From assembly GCF_000332095.2 (NCBI RefSeq), contig NZ_KI913950.1, forward strand, positions 80,125 through 144,124: DNA of 64,000 nucleotides. The letters run 5' to 3'. The notes under the pieces are model-generated. The model was not told where the DNA came from. It saw only the letters and a program-made list of their open reading frames with translations, and did not search any database. This DNA comes from Leptolyngbya sp. PCC 6406. Lineage in GTDB: Bacteria; Cyanobacteriota; Cyanobacteriia; Phormidesmidales; Phormidesmidaceae. A program made the position numbers and the translations under genes. Below, one piece after another: positions 25,424-33,437 of this stretch; positions within the stretch are counted from its first letter, which is position 1; each line of letters opens with the position of its first letter.

Positions 25424-27028
25424 ATGGCCAAAACACTCTTATCTGCCCAGGATCTCAGCTACAGGTTTGACCCGATCGCCCCTCTGTTTGAGCAGATTAA
25501 CCTCAGCCTGCAATCCGGCGATCGCGTTGCCCTAGTAGGGCGCAACGGTAGCGGCAAGTCTACCCTGATGAAACTCTTGGCGGGGCACCTCCAGCCCAGC
25601 CGTGGATCGATTTCGCGGGATGGATCGGTGGCCTATGTGCCTCAGGTCAGTACCCTTGATCAGACCAAGCCGACGGAGACAGTCCTGGAATGGCTCAGTG
25701 CTGCCGCCGAGGACTGGTGGTGGATCGACGAGTTTTTAAGGACGCAATTAGAGACCGAACTGGATCTATCCTTACCCATTGTCAGCTTGAGCGGGGGAGA
25801 ACTAACGAAACTGTTGCTGGCGATCGCCCTTGCGCCTGAACCAGAAATCCTCTTGCTGGATGAACCCACCAACCATCTGGATTTGCTGGCCCTAGAGCAT
25901 TTACGGGCCTGCCTGGATCGGTTCCAGGGGGCATTGGTAATCGTCTCCCACAAGCCCTATTTCCTCGACCAAGTGGCCTCGACGACGTGGGAACTAACGC
26001 CCCAGGGACTGGATGAATACGGCGGCAACTACACCCTCTACCGAGAGCAAAAGCAAGCCCAGCTCTCGGCGGCGGAGCGCTCCCATCAGGTAGCCCAGAA
26101 AGCGCTGAAACGGGCTAAGGCGATGGCCCTAGCGGAGCAAAAGCGGGCAGCCCGATCCCAACGTGGTGGTCAGCAGAAAGCCGAGAGTAGTGGCATGGGC
26201 AAGATGGCCCAGCATTATTTTGCCAATCGAGCCTCTGGCAGGGCGGGGACGGCGGCTCAGCGCAACCAGGCGGCCATTGTCCAGGCGGCCCAACAGGTGG
26301 CTGAAACCAAGGTGAGAACCACTAAGGCCACCTCCCTGCAACTGGTAGAAAACAATCAAAAACGCCGGACGGTACTGGAAATCCGCGATGGCTGTCTCAG
26401 GGTTGGGGAGAATACTCTGATTCGGGACATTCAGCTACAGGTGGTCGCTGGCGATCGCATCACCCTGGCTGGAGCCAACGGCTCAGGCAAGTCTAGCCTG
26501 GTCAAAGCCATCGTTGCTGAAACCGATTCTGTTCGGCTCGACGCGGCCCACCTCCGGCTGGCTGACCCACTGGCGATCGTGTACCTCGATCAAACCTATG
26601 GGCTCATTGATCGCCGTCGCAGCCTCCTGGAAAACATGCAAGCCGCCAATCCAGCGCTGCCTTACCAACATCTGCGCCAGCAGCTCGGGCATTTCCTATT
26701 CTTCAACCAGGCGGTCAATAAACCTGCCTCAACCTTGAGTGGAGGGGAACTGGCGCGGCTGACCATGGCCATGATCAGCATTGCTGCCATTGACTTGCTG
26801 ATTTTAGATGAGCCTACCAATAATCTGGATATTGCCACGGTTGAGACCATCATTACCGCCATTAATGACTACCGGGGGGCGCTGTGGGTGATTTCCCACG
26901 ATTTAGATTTCTTGAGCCAAATCGAGATCGACCGCGCCTTTAAGCTCACGGATCACACCTTCCAGCCCATGACCTTTCTGCCCAGGGACACGGCGGCCTA
27001 TTCCCAAGAGCTGCTGGAGAGAACTTGA
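25424..27028 (+). CDS. ABC-F family ATPase
   Basis: 534 residues with two ABC domains and no membrane segments. Domain 1 has Walker A GRNGSGKST, signature LSGGE and Walker B ILLLDEPTNHLDL. Domain 2 has GANGSGKSS, LSGGELARL and LLILDEPTNNLDI. They are joined by a charged Arg/Lys/Gln-rich linker (about 210-300, QKALKRAKAMALAEQKRAAR). ABC-F proteins act on the ribosome; some confer resistance to ribosome-targeting antibiotics and others rescue stalled translation. The divergent second Walker region and the neighbouring acetyltransferase remnant hint at an old resistance region, but housekeeping use is equally possible. The start MAKTLLSAQDLS is family-typical. Confidence 0.88.
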   Translation: MAKTLLSAQDLSYRFDPIAPLFEQINLSLQSGDRVALVGRNGSGKSTLMKLLAGHLQPSRGSISRDGSVAYVPQVSTLDQTKPTETVLEWLSAAAEDWWWIDEFLRTQLETELDLSLPIVSLSGGELTKLLLAIALAPEPEILLLDEPTNHLDLLALEHLRACLDRFQGALVIVSHKPYFLDQVASTTWELTPQGLDEYGGNYTLYREQKQAQLSAAERSHQVAQKALKRAKAMALAEQKRAARSQRGGQQKAESSGMGKMAQHYFANRASGRAGTAAQRNQAAIVQAAQQVAETKVRTTKATSLQLVENNQKRRTVLEIRDGCLRVGENTLIRDIQLQVVAGDRITLAGANGSGKSSLVKAIVAETDSVRLDAAHLRLADPLAIVYLDQTYGLIDRRRSLLENMQAANPALPYQHLRQQLGHFLFFNQAVNKPASTLSGGELARLTMAMISIAAIDLLILDEPTNNLDIATVETIITAINDYRGALWVISHDLDFLSQIEIDRAFKLTDHTFQPMTFLPRDTAAYSQELLERT

Positions 27029-27070
27029 GGATGCTTTGAGGGCCTACCAACGGCACAGATCCACCCCTAT

Positions 27071-27221
27071 CTACCCTTCAAGAAGTTGGGTAAAAGGGTA
27101 TCAACTTAAGCCGAAACATCAAGAACCACGATGTTGTCTGGCACCCAGGCTCTGCCTGGGAACGAGAACAATCCGCCCCTCTCTACCCTTTAATCTCTAC
27201 CCTTTAAGAAGTTGGGTAAAA
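27071..27221. repeat. Pair of 25-bp direct repeats
   Basis: CTACCCTTCAAGAAGTTGGG plus TAAAA at 27071-27095 recurs at 27197-27221 with one C-to-T change. Between them lies CTGGCACCCAGGCTCTGCCT, a sequence with short inverted arms. They sit in the roughly 390-bp gap after the ABC-F gene (27029-27415), which shows no gene. A deletion or insertion scar is likely. Confidence 0.7.
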
Positions 27222-27415
27222 AATATTGGTCAGTTCGAGCGGGATTGAGTTGCTGAGCCTTAGGTGTGGACATCGGGAACGGTACTTCCTGGTTCTGGAT
27301 GGGACTCGGGACTCACGCTGAATATGATAGGTTGATCAGTAAGCTTCAGTAAGCTATGGTGCCGCATCACAACCCTCTGGATGACTGCCATAATCGTCCC
27401 AGCTAGGTTAGCCCG

Positions 27416-27988
27416 ATGGTTCAAACTCCTCCTCAATACCTGATCCAGCAAGACTTTGAGCAACTATGTCTGGATCATCCCGATCGCATGCTCGAACGCA
27501 CAGCCCAAGGAGAATTGGTAGAAGTGGCCCCGGTAGGCGGAGAAGGCAGCAGCCAGGAGGCTGATTTAATCGGCGACCTGATCATTTGGAATCGGCAAAC
27601 CAAGCTGGGGAAAGTCTTTAGCTCCCAAGGGGCGTTTAAGCTGCCATTTGGCTCAACCCGAGCAGCGGATGTCGCTTGGGTGCAGTTAGATCGTTGGGAA
27701 GCTTTAACTTCTGAACAGCGAATAGGCTTTCCACCAATTTGTCCTGATTTTGTGATTGAGTTGCGTTCTCAATCGATCTCGCATGGGGTGATTAAGCCGC
27801 AATCTTTGTCGGAGCTACGCACGAAGATGGCGGAGTACTTGGCCAGTGGGTTGCGCCTGGGTTGGTTAATTAACCCTCACGATCGGCAGGTCGAAATTTA
27901 TCGGGCTGGGCAAGCGGTGCAGGTAATCTCTATGCCCACGACGCTGTCTGGTGAAAACGTATTGCCTGGTTTTGAGCTACGGGTGTGA
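27416..27988 (+). CDS. Uma2 family protein (DUF820, PD-(D/E)XK nuclease-like)
   Basis: 190 residues. The Uma2 hallmarks are an N-terminal DRMLERTAQGELVEVAPVGG, the central AADVAWVQLDRW with Asp, the PPICPDFVIELRSQS strand (PDFVIEL, the E-x-K-like core), and LRTKMAEYLASGLRLGWLIN and ENVLPGFELRV at the end. The fold is a restriction-endonuclease-like one and the family is hugely expanded in cyanobacteria. Its in vivo role is unknown. It is complete. Confidence 0.88.
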   Translation: MVQTPPQYLIQQDFEQLCLDHPDRMLERTAQGELVEVAPVGGEGSSQEADLIGDLIIWNRQTKLGKVFSSQGAFKLPFGSTRAADVAWVQLDRWEALTSEQRIGFPPICPDFVIELRSQSISHGVIKPQSLSELRTKMAEYLASGLRLGWLINPHDRQVEIYRAGQAVQVISMPTTLSGENVLPGFELRV

Positions 27989-28014
27989 ACCTGCCCTCTA
28001 ATCATTCCCCCCCA

Positions 28015-28105
28015 CTCCCTTCCAACAACGCCTGGAATCGCTCGTCATCGCGAAGGGCATCGAAGTCAGTATCGCCACGTATCTGAGCAAGTTGCCGTGG
28101 ACACC
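28015..28105 (-). pseudogene. Possible 3' remnant of a TPR-type gene
   Basis: Reading minus just past the devA stop gives QLAQIRGDTDFDALRDDERF and QALLEG, which resembles the common C-terminal end of TPR proteins and adenylate-cyclase-associated TPR modules. There is no start and only about 30 residues. Kept as a low-confidence remnant. Confidence 0.4.
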
Positions 28106-28109
28106 CTGG

Positions 28110-28799
28110 CTACGTGGCGGAGTTGCGCTTCAACACGCCGTCTTCCATGTGAATGATGCGATCGGCAATGTCAAGAATGCGGGTGTCGTGGGTGACTAGC
28201 AAAATGGTGCAATTTTGCGCTTTAGCTAACTCCTGCATCAGAGTCACGACATCCCGTCCCGATTTACTATCTAGCGCCGCTGTGGGTTCGTCCGCTAAAA
28301 CCAACTGAGGACGACTGACTAGAGCACGGGCGATCGCCACTCGCTGTTTTTGTCCGCCCGATAGCCCCGCTGGGTAGTAGTTGAGGCGATCCGCTAATCC
28401 CACCTGAGCTAGCATATCGGCGGCGCGGCGATGTCGTTCAACCCTAGTTAAGGTGCCGTGAACTTCTAGACCCATCTGCACATTTTCTAAGGCAGTAAGG
28501 CTGTTGTGCAAATTGTGGGCCTGAAAGATATAACCATTGTGACGACGGGCTTTAACCAGCTTACGCTCACTGGCCTGGCAAAGCTCCAAGCCCACCACCT
28601 GTAGGCTCCCTTCTTGGGCCGAACGCAATCCACCGATCAGCGTCAGTAAAGTGGTCTTTCCCGAACCCGAGGGGCCAGTCATCAGCACGATCTCTCCTGG
28701 GAGAATCTCTAAACTAATATCGAACAACTCCTGCTTTTTAAGGCTGCCGCTGCCAAAGTAGTGATTGACTTTCTGGATAGCGATGGCAGGAGAAAGCAT
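28110..28799 (-). CDS. devA: DevA-family ABC exporter ATPase
   Basis: 229 residues with Walker A GPSGSGKTT, Q-loop, signature LSGGQKQRVA, Walker B LVLADEPTAALD and H-loop LLVTHDTRI. The specific blocks VNHYFGSGSLKKQELFDISL and RRHNGYIFQAHNL are those of the DevA ATPase of DevBCA-type exporters, known for heterocyst glycolipid export and present in non-heterocystous strains with TolC. Normally devB and devC precede devA; here only a devC tail remains upstream (28880-29090). This ATPase is therefore an orphan unless it works with DevBC encoded elsewhere. Confidence 0.85.
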   Translation of the reverse strand: MLSPAIAIQKVNHYFGSGSLKKQELFDISLEILPGEIVLMTGPSGSGKTTLLTLIGGLRSAQEGSLQVVGLELCQASERKLVKARRHNGYIFQAHNLHNSLTALENVQMGLEVHGTLTRVERHRRAADMLAQVGLADRLNYYPAGLSGGQKQRVAIARALVSRPQLVLADEPTAALDSKSGRDVVTLMQELAKAQNCTILLVTHDTRILDIADRIIHMEDGVLKRNSAT

Positions 28800-28879
28800 A
28801 GGTTTAAAAAGAATGAAGAGAGGTCTACGGGCAGAGATTGGTAGGGATGAACCGTAAAGTCACAGTTGGAAAATATCGG

Positions 28880-29090
28880 CTAGAAAATATCAGCGGGGTC
28901 AGCGGCCTGTAGACGGCGAGTCGCAATAGCCCCCGAAACATTGCACATTAAGAAAGTCAGTAACAGGACTAGCAGCACTCGACCCATGGGCATTGTCAGA
29001 GGCAAGGCAGTGGCCATAGCCGTGAGCTGGTAAGCGCCGAGGGAAATCAGAATTGCGGGGGCAGGCACTGTGACTTTCAAGGGATAGGAA
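28880..29090 (-). pseudogene. devC 3' remnant (ABC exporter permease)
   Basis: About 65 residues read ISLGAYQLTAMATALPLTM, then MGRVLLVLLLTFLMCNVSGA and RRLQAADPADIF before the stop at 28880. That is the last transmembrane segment and the signature C-terminus (ADPADIF) of DevC permeases, which are normally about 385 residues. The 5' five-sixths and devB are missing. The breakpoint lies near 29090, right at the end of the alkD-like gene. Confidence 0.8.
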
Positions 29091-29103
29091 GGAATGCATG
29101 GGA

Positions 29104-29844
29104 TCAATGGGAGGTCGCTTTGCGTCTCAGGACTTGCTGTCGTTGGGAATCTGGGAGTTTAGCGATCGCAGTGCGCACCACCGACCGGGGCAGTTGCCCC
29201 TGGTAGCGCAGCACAAACTCAGCCACATCGTCAGGGTAAGGCTTGCTGGCTTCCTTCAGCATCCAGCCACAGCCTTTTTGTACCAGCTCGTCCTCCTCCT
29301 CCAGCAGGCATTCCGCCACCATCAGCGCCTCTGCCAATAGCAGCCCCCGCCGCAAACCATAGATCAGGCTAACGGCAGCGGCCCGGCGCAGCCAGCGATT
29401 GGCCTCCCCCGTCCAGGGAATCACCCGCTGGGCCACCCCTGGAAACGTGGCGACTACCCAGCCCAGGGAGTGGGTACACAGGTCATCGCAGTCGGGCCAA
29501 CCGTTGACATACTGACGCAGCCAGGACTCAAATCGGTCGAAATGGTGGGTTTCTAGATCAGCGCTGCGGCGAAAGCTCCAGTTAAAGGCAATCAACCTGC
29601 ATTCGTATATCCTCGCCTCCAATAGGACTTCACAGCTTGTCAGCACTTCAGGCAGCGACAAGTGGCGCATCTGCTTGAAATACTGGCCAGCAAGTTGCCG
29701 CACCTTGGGGGTAGGCACCCCCAGAAAGTCCTGGACATCCACATTGAAAAGGGTGGCGATGCGGTCTCGATAGCTCGCATCCACTTGGGCATGCAAATCA
29801 GCCAATAGGGACTTTAATAGCGATTGGGGATCAGGGTGGGTCAT
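29104..29844 (-). CDS. DNA alkylation repair protein (AlkD-like)
   Basis: 246 residues of the AlkD/AlkC HEAT-like family that removes alkylated purines or handles alkylation damage. Visible features are the helical repeats and conserved blocks FLGVPTPKVRQLAGQYFK, FDRFESWLRQYVNGWPDCDD, CTHSLGWVVATFP, RRAAAVSLIYGLRR and LVQKGCGWMLKEASK with its Trp and Asp-containing loops. The start MTHPDPQSL at 29844 is chosen; a longer frame to 29907 lacks homology. It is followed downstream by the devC scar, and a fragment of a second copy is at 106-285. It precedes no clear operon partner, but DUF2164, GrpB and SRPBCC genes lie just upstream on the same strand. Confidence 0.88.
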   Translation of the reverse strand: MTHPDPQSLLKSLLADLHAQVDASYRDRIATLFNVDVQDFLGVPTPKVRQLAGQYFKQMRHLSLPEVLTSCEVLLEARIYECRLIAFNWSFRRSADLETHHFDRFESWLRQYVNGWPDCDDLCTHSLGWVVATFPGVAQRVIPWTGEANRWLRRAAAVSLIYGLRRGLLLAEALMVAECLLEEEDELVQKGCGWMLKEASKPYPDDVAEFVLRYQGQLPRSVVRTAIAKLPDSQRQQVLRRKATSH

Positions 29845-29907
29845 AGCAGGTCGGGAGTGCGCCAGCCAATCTACGGTACCGGCAAGATCATAAGCCTGCG
29901 GCCTCAA

Positions 29908-30180
29908 TTAGTCCTTTCTAAGCTTGCGATCAGACTGGGGCCAGTGCTGGAACTCTTCCTCGTGAAACTCAATGTCTAGATCCGATACGTGCATTTGCAT
30001 CCGTTGCTGAATGTCGGCTACGGCTTTGTTGTAGATACTGGGGCCAATTTCTTCCAAAAAGAAGCTCAGCAAGCCAGTTGCGGCAATGTTGCCAATTTCC
30101 TCTTCCCGCTGTTCCTGGAAGTAGCGCACGATGGACGCTATGGCCTCCCGGTGTTTGTCTTTTGGCAGCTCAATAGACAT
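29908..30180 (-). CDS. DUF2164 family protein
   Basis: 90 residues starting MSIELPKDKHREAIASIV. The family pattern is an N-terminal helix with SIVRYFQEQREEEIGNI, the block GLLSFFLEEIGPSIYNKAVA and a C-terminal EFHEEEFQHW. Its function is unknown; members are often near DNA repair or resistance genes. A longer frame to 30588 overlaps GrpB and is rejected as the start. Confidence 0.85.
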   Translation of the reverse strand: MSIELPKDKHREAIASIVRYFQEQREEEIGNIAATGLLSFFLEEIGPSIYNKAVADIQQRMQMHVSDLDIEFHEEEFQHWPQSDRKLRKD

Positions 30181-30235
30181 CGGTCCCCTCCTTGCATCAG
30201 CAATCTTGCCAACTATTAGAGCAAATGATCTGGTT

Positions 30236-30772
30236 TCAGGTTGGATTGCGGTTGGATTGCCGATACCACGCGAGTGCTTGAACCTCGACTGTTTGAATCC
30301 AGGCGTGTTTGCTGTCGCTGTAGGCGGCAATATCTGCCGGGTGCTGGGTGTAGGCGGCCCGCTTGATGGCGGCGTACTCGTCGCGCACCGTCGGGTGGGC
30401 TCTAAGAAAGTCTCGAAAGGCCAAGTGACGCTCGATATCCGGGTTGTCCTGGCCATAGATATGGATGTTGTGGGTGCGGTAGCCGCCGTGGTCTTGGGTG
30501 AAGTAGCGCCGCCCCGGCAGGCCGTATTCACCCCAGGCTTTGTAACCGGCGGATTCAAGTTGGGGAGTCTGCTCCTCAATGGCGGCAATGGACCGTGCTA
30601 CAGGCAACAGATCGATAATGGGCTTGGCTGCCAGCCCCGGTACCGAGGTGCTGCCGATGTGGTGAATAGCGATCAGCTCATCGGCTAACAGTTCTCGTAA
30701 CCGAGTCGCCGCTCGCTCAAAGGCCAGGGGCCAGTCGGGGGAGTAGTCGGTAAAGGTGTAGCAGCTAGGCAT
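30236..30772 (-). CDS. GrpB family protein (UPF0157, nucleotidyltransferase-like)
   Basis: 178 residues from MPSCYTFTDYSPDWPLAF. The hallmarks are HHIGSTSVPGLAAKPIIDLL (the GSTSVPGL nucleotidyltransferase-like strand with Asp at the end), GYRTHNIHIYG and ERHLAFRDFLRAHP. GrpB proteins are often fused to dephospho-CoA kinase or free-standing; their reaction is not established. It is 55 bp upstream of DUF2164 on the same strand. Confidence 0.9.
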   Translation of the reverse strand: MPSCYTFTDYSPDWPLAFERAATRLRELLADELIAIHHIGSTSVPGLAAKPIIDLLPVARSIAAIEEQTPQLESAGYKAWGEYGLPGRRYFTQDHGGYRTHNIHIYGQDNPDIERHLAFRDFLRAHPTVRDEYAAIKRAAYTQHPADIAAYSDSKHAWIQTVEVQALAWYRQSNRNPT

Positions 30773-30841
30773 GACTGACATCTCCCTTGGCCCCAGCCCC
30801 ATCGCCACGGTCGGTCAGGCGATCGCTGGTGATTCAAGCCC

Positions 30842-31282
30842 TTATGCTAACCCCGCCTCAGCTCGATCTTTAAGGGCCTGGTTCATGGCTTCAAAGCCCT
30901 GACGCACATTCGTATCCAGGCTTTTAGCCAGCAATGGCACCAGCACCCCCGAAAACTGTTCGCTGTGGATAAACTGCACCCGATTTTCTGCCAGGGGTTC
31001 TATCTGAAACCGATGTTCGCCGTCAAATAACCCCGGCAGGATGAACCGACCCCGCCAGCGAAACTCCCGTTCAGGATCTGCCACTAAAACCGTGGGTTTG
31101 AAGGTCATGGCCTGTCCCCCAGGGGGCTGTAGCCGTGCCACGAGCTGAGCCCCAAGTACAGCCTGTCCCTGAATTGAGCGAACGAAGGGGTTCCAGTCGG
31201 GGTAAGCCGGAAAGTCCATCAGGATTTGCCAAACGACCGAGGGGGTTGCGTCAATGGCGATCGCCGTTGTCAGTTCCTTCAT
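30842..31282 (-). CDS. SRPBCC family protein (START-like hydrophobic-ligand binding)
   Basis: 146 residues starting MKELTTAIAIDATPSVVW. The helix-grip blocks are WQILMDFPAYPDWNPFVRSI, PEREFRWRGRFILPGLFDGE and the long C-terminal helix LLAKSLDTNVRQGFEAMNQA. Free-standing SRPBCC proteins bind lipids or polyketide-like molecules. It is in series with GrpB. No ligand can be inferred. Confidence 0.85.
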   Translation of the reverse strand: MKELTTAIAIDATPSVVWQILMDFPAYPDWNPFVRSIQGQAVLGAQLVARLQPPGGQAMTFKPTVLVADPEREFRWRGRFILPGLFDGEHRFQIEPLAENRVQFIHSEQFSGVLVPLLAKSLDTNVRQGFEAMNQALKDRAEAGLA

Positions 31283-31427
31283 GGGGGTTTTGTAGGATTG
31301 CACCCATGCTACCGATAACCTGCCTTCAGAACAGCAGGAGTTAGCGCAATCTGGCGACGTTATTCAGCGGCCTGCCAGTAGATGCAGTAGATATAGCAGC
31401 AATTGAACCCATCCTCACCGCCCCTGC

Positions 31428-31913
31428 TCAGGCCCCCTCCCCCAGCATGGCGGGCACGTCGATCTCTTTAATGCAGGTTGCCCGTGACAATGAGAGCACG
31501 CAGTCGATAATCGCCAGCAGATCCCTGAGGGGAATTGCCTCACCACCGGTTAAGTTATCTGCGGCTCAATCAGCCAGCACCTCCGGCGTACCCACGTTGC
31601 CAGGATTGATCACCGTGATGCCAACTTGCTGGGCTCTCAACTCCTCTCGCAAGGCATGTACCACCCCCCGCAAACCAAACTTTGAGGCGCTGTTGGCCAC
31701 CTCCCGCCCTGGAAAGTTATCACGGCCAGAGCGCGCGCCCATAACGATGATTTTGGGATTCTGCGATGGCCCCTTTGGGCCGGTCTCTGACCATCGCCGC
31801 AAAGCAGGCAGCAGTGCCTTCACCAGCCGTATGGGGGCTACCAAGTTAACCGCAATCACGCGGGTAATGTCTTCATCAGAGCAGTCTTGAAACAGATCTT
31901 GTTCAATGGTCAT
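31428..31913 (-). pseudogene. SDR oxidoreductase, N-terminally truncated with an internal stop
   Basis: Minus-strand similarity to short-chain dehydrogenases starts at IEQDLFQDCSDEDITRVIAV. It includes the catalytic-region blocks VMGARSGRDNF and NSASKFGLRGVVHAL (the position of the YxxxK motif reads NSASK, so the tyrosine is missing) and INPGNVGTPEVLAD. After a TGA at 31566-31568 the same frame continues TGGEAIPLRDLLAIIDCVLS and IKEIDVPAML, the normal C-terminus, to the stop at 31428. The Rossmann N-terminus is absent. A palindromic repeat (31762-31798) lies inside the frame. It is a dead gene. Confidence 0.82.
31762..31798. repeat. Palindromic repeat, copy 1
   Basis: TGCGATGGCCCCTTTGGGCC followed by GGTCTCTGACCATCGC, an imperfect palindrome (arms GCGATGG/CCATCGC plus an inner GGCCC/GGGCC). 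A near-identical copy is at 48550-48586. Here it encodes the insert RRWSETGPKGPSQ inside the SDR pseudogene without shifting the frame. Confidence 0.8.
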
Positions 31914-32307
31914 CACCAGCGTATATCCACATCGGCTCTGTTTTTCCAGCCCTTGTAAAGCCACATTTCTCATAAAATGCGATCGCATCGCTATCTGCTA
32001 CAAGCATATGCATGTGCATTTCTTGATATCTCTGCTTCAAGATCTCCATGATTCGTTTGCCAATTCCTTGACCTTGATAATCTGGATGAACTAACAAATG
32101 AGGATAATACACCACTAAAAATCCATCTGAGATTGCATTGCCGATGCCAACAAGTCTTTCGCTATGCCAAGCCGAAACAAGTGCATGAGAATTAAGTAAT
32201 GCCTGATACAGTGCTTCAGGCTTTTGTGCTGAGGACCAACCATTCAACTCGTATATTGGAAGAATTTGCTCGATCCCAATATCCCGCTGCTCAGAGAAAG
32301 TAATCAT
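31903..32307 (-). CDS. GNAT family N-acetyltransferase
   Basis: 134 residues starting MITFSEQRDIGIEQILPIYE. GNAT motif A is LLVHPDYQGQGIGKRIMEIL and the final motif B/C segment is FYEKCGF. ELNGWSSAQKPEALYQAL is the usual N-terminal substrate region of the PanZ/YhbS-like subfamily. Full length for a small GNAT. Substrate unknown. Its stop overlaps the SDR fragment. Confidence 0.87.
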   Translation of the reverse strand: MITFSEQRDIGIEQILPIYELNGWSSAQKPEALYQALLNSHALVSAWHSERLVGIGNAISDGFLVVYYPHLLVHPDYQGQGIGKRIMEILKQRYQEMHMHMLVADSDAIAFYEKCGFTRAGKTEPMWIYAGDDH

Positions 32308-32455
32308 CTTTGCTGTGGCTATCCTACAACTTCCTAATCTATGACTCTTGGTTAAAAATATGCTGGGACTCCAGAGGACATCCTTTACAATCGCCCGTTG
32401 CAGCATTGACTAGATTACCACCAGTGATTTTCGACAATTCGTTGCAATAAGATTG

Positions 32456-33145
32456 TTATATCGCGATCGCTCCTCGACTAATTTTCAACATTTGATTTCC
32501 ACCCTTTTGAAATTCGTAAGCAACAGTTTGAACTTGTGCATGACAACCTTTGCTAGATAAGTCTTCCATCACTAGCTCAAGGTATGGAGATGTCTCACAA
32601 TTCAGTTTAAGCAACGGAAAAATTCTTATCTCTGAAGCAACTCGTAGGAGTTCATGAATCGAAGCCATGTGAAAATCAAGAGGCAATTGCTCTGAATACA
32701 AGAAGAGTAAATGAGAGCATAAACACAGATCGAACTGATTATCAGAGAATTCTAGATTTGGTAAAGATTGGTCTAAATATCGTTCTGAAGCTTTTCCTGC
32801 TTCATAGTCCGACAGAAACTTCTCCATTGCGTTAAGGCGGGCTTTACCAAGCTCATCAGCATCTTGAAAGTTTCTCCAAATATAGTTTTGAGGATTTTGC
32901 TTTACTTGTGAAATGACTTGCTCATAAGTCGCTCGAACACGCTGCTCAATTTGTTCGGCAGAAAACCGATAAACCGGATCGATAGACACGACAGAGTGTC
33001 CTAACGCAGTCATTTCGGCATTGAAGCTAGCTGGCCCATCACCACAGCCAAGGATTTTCGTGTTTAGATCTGTCTTCGACAGACTAAACATTGACTTATA
33101 TTCTTCCAGCGTTCTGCCCCAAGGGACAACTTCATCAAGCTTCAT
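32456..33145 (-). CDS. SAM-dependent methyltransferase-like protein
   Basis: 229 residues with a class I methyltransferase fold. The SAM loop is ILGCGDGPASFNAEM, the acidic end of strand 2 is VVSIDPVYRF, and NQFDLCLCSHLLFLY corresponds to motif IV. The middle carries an unusually long helical insertion (QRVRATYEQVISQVKQNP). The motif-I pattern GCGDGPASF is common in a small cyanobacterial/proteobacterial family whose substrate is unknown. It is bounded by a GNAT gene and a TetR gene. Confidence 0.8.
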   Translation of the reverse strand: MKLDEVVPWGRTLEEYKSMFSLSKTDLNTKILGCGDGPASFNAEMTALGHSVVSIDPVYRFSAEQIEQRVRATYEQVISQVKQNPQNYIWRNFQDADELGKARLNAMEKFLSDYEAGKASERYLDQSLPNLEFSDNQFDLCLCSHLLFLYSEQLPLDFHMASIHELLRVASEIRIFPLLKLNCETSPYLELVMEDLSSKGCHAQVQTVAYEFQKGGNQMLKISRGAIAI

Positions 33146-33352
33146 TTGAGAATAACCTCAAGACATCGATTTTACAAAAGTCCAACCTGTAGTGCCGGTG
33201 TCATCTATCAGATCTTCCCAAAAACAGTGGTTGAGGGGCGACAACGAAGCTTGATCATTTAATCTGAACAAGAAAGGGAATATCGGCAATCTTAGCCTTT
33301 CGAATTGTGATCAGCGCGGACATATCAACTTCTCTAAGACGGCCCTTGAAAA

Positions 33353-33423
33353 GATACAGTCTGTATGTATCTAAAAATAGAGCCCCTTTCTCGCCCTGTC
33401 AAGATGCATACTGTCTGAATGTC
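33353..33423. promoter_or_regulatory. Two TetR-type operator-like sites
   Basis: GATACAGTCTGTATGTATC (33353-33371) is an inverted repeat with GATACA/TGTATC arms. A related site, CATACTGTCTGAATGTC (33407-33423), repeats ATAC-N-GTCTG-N-ATGT 50 bp downstream. Both precede the TetR gene at 33438 and are likely autoregulatory sites. Confidence 0.65.
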
Positions 33424-33437
33424 TTTGTGCGATCGCG

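Noticed and set aside
25219-25470. 83-codon + frame starting MNLYMYEYGHEW
   Set aside because: Overlaps the ABC-F start, crosses the dispersed repeat, and has no family.
30181-30588. Longer N-terminal extension of the DUF2164 frame
   Set aside because: Overlaps the GrpB gene and has Thr/Pro-rich non-homologous sequence; MSIELPKD is the family start.
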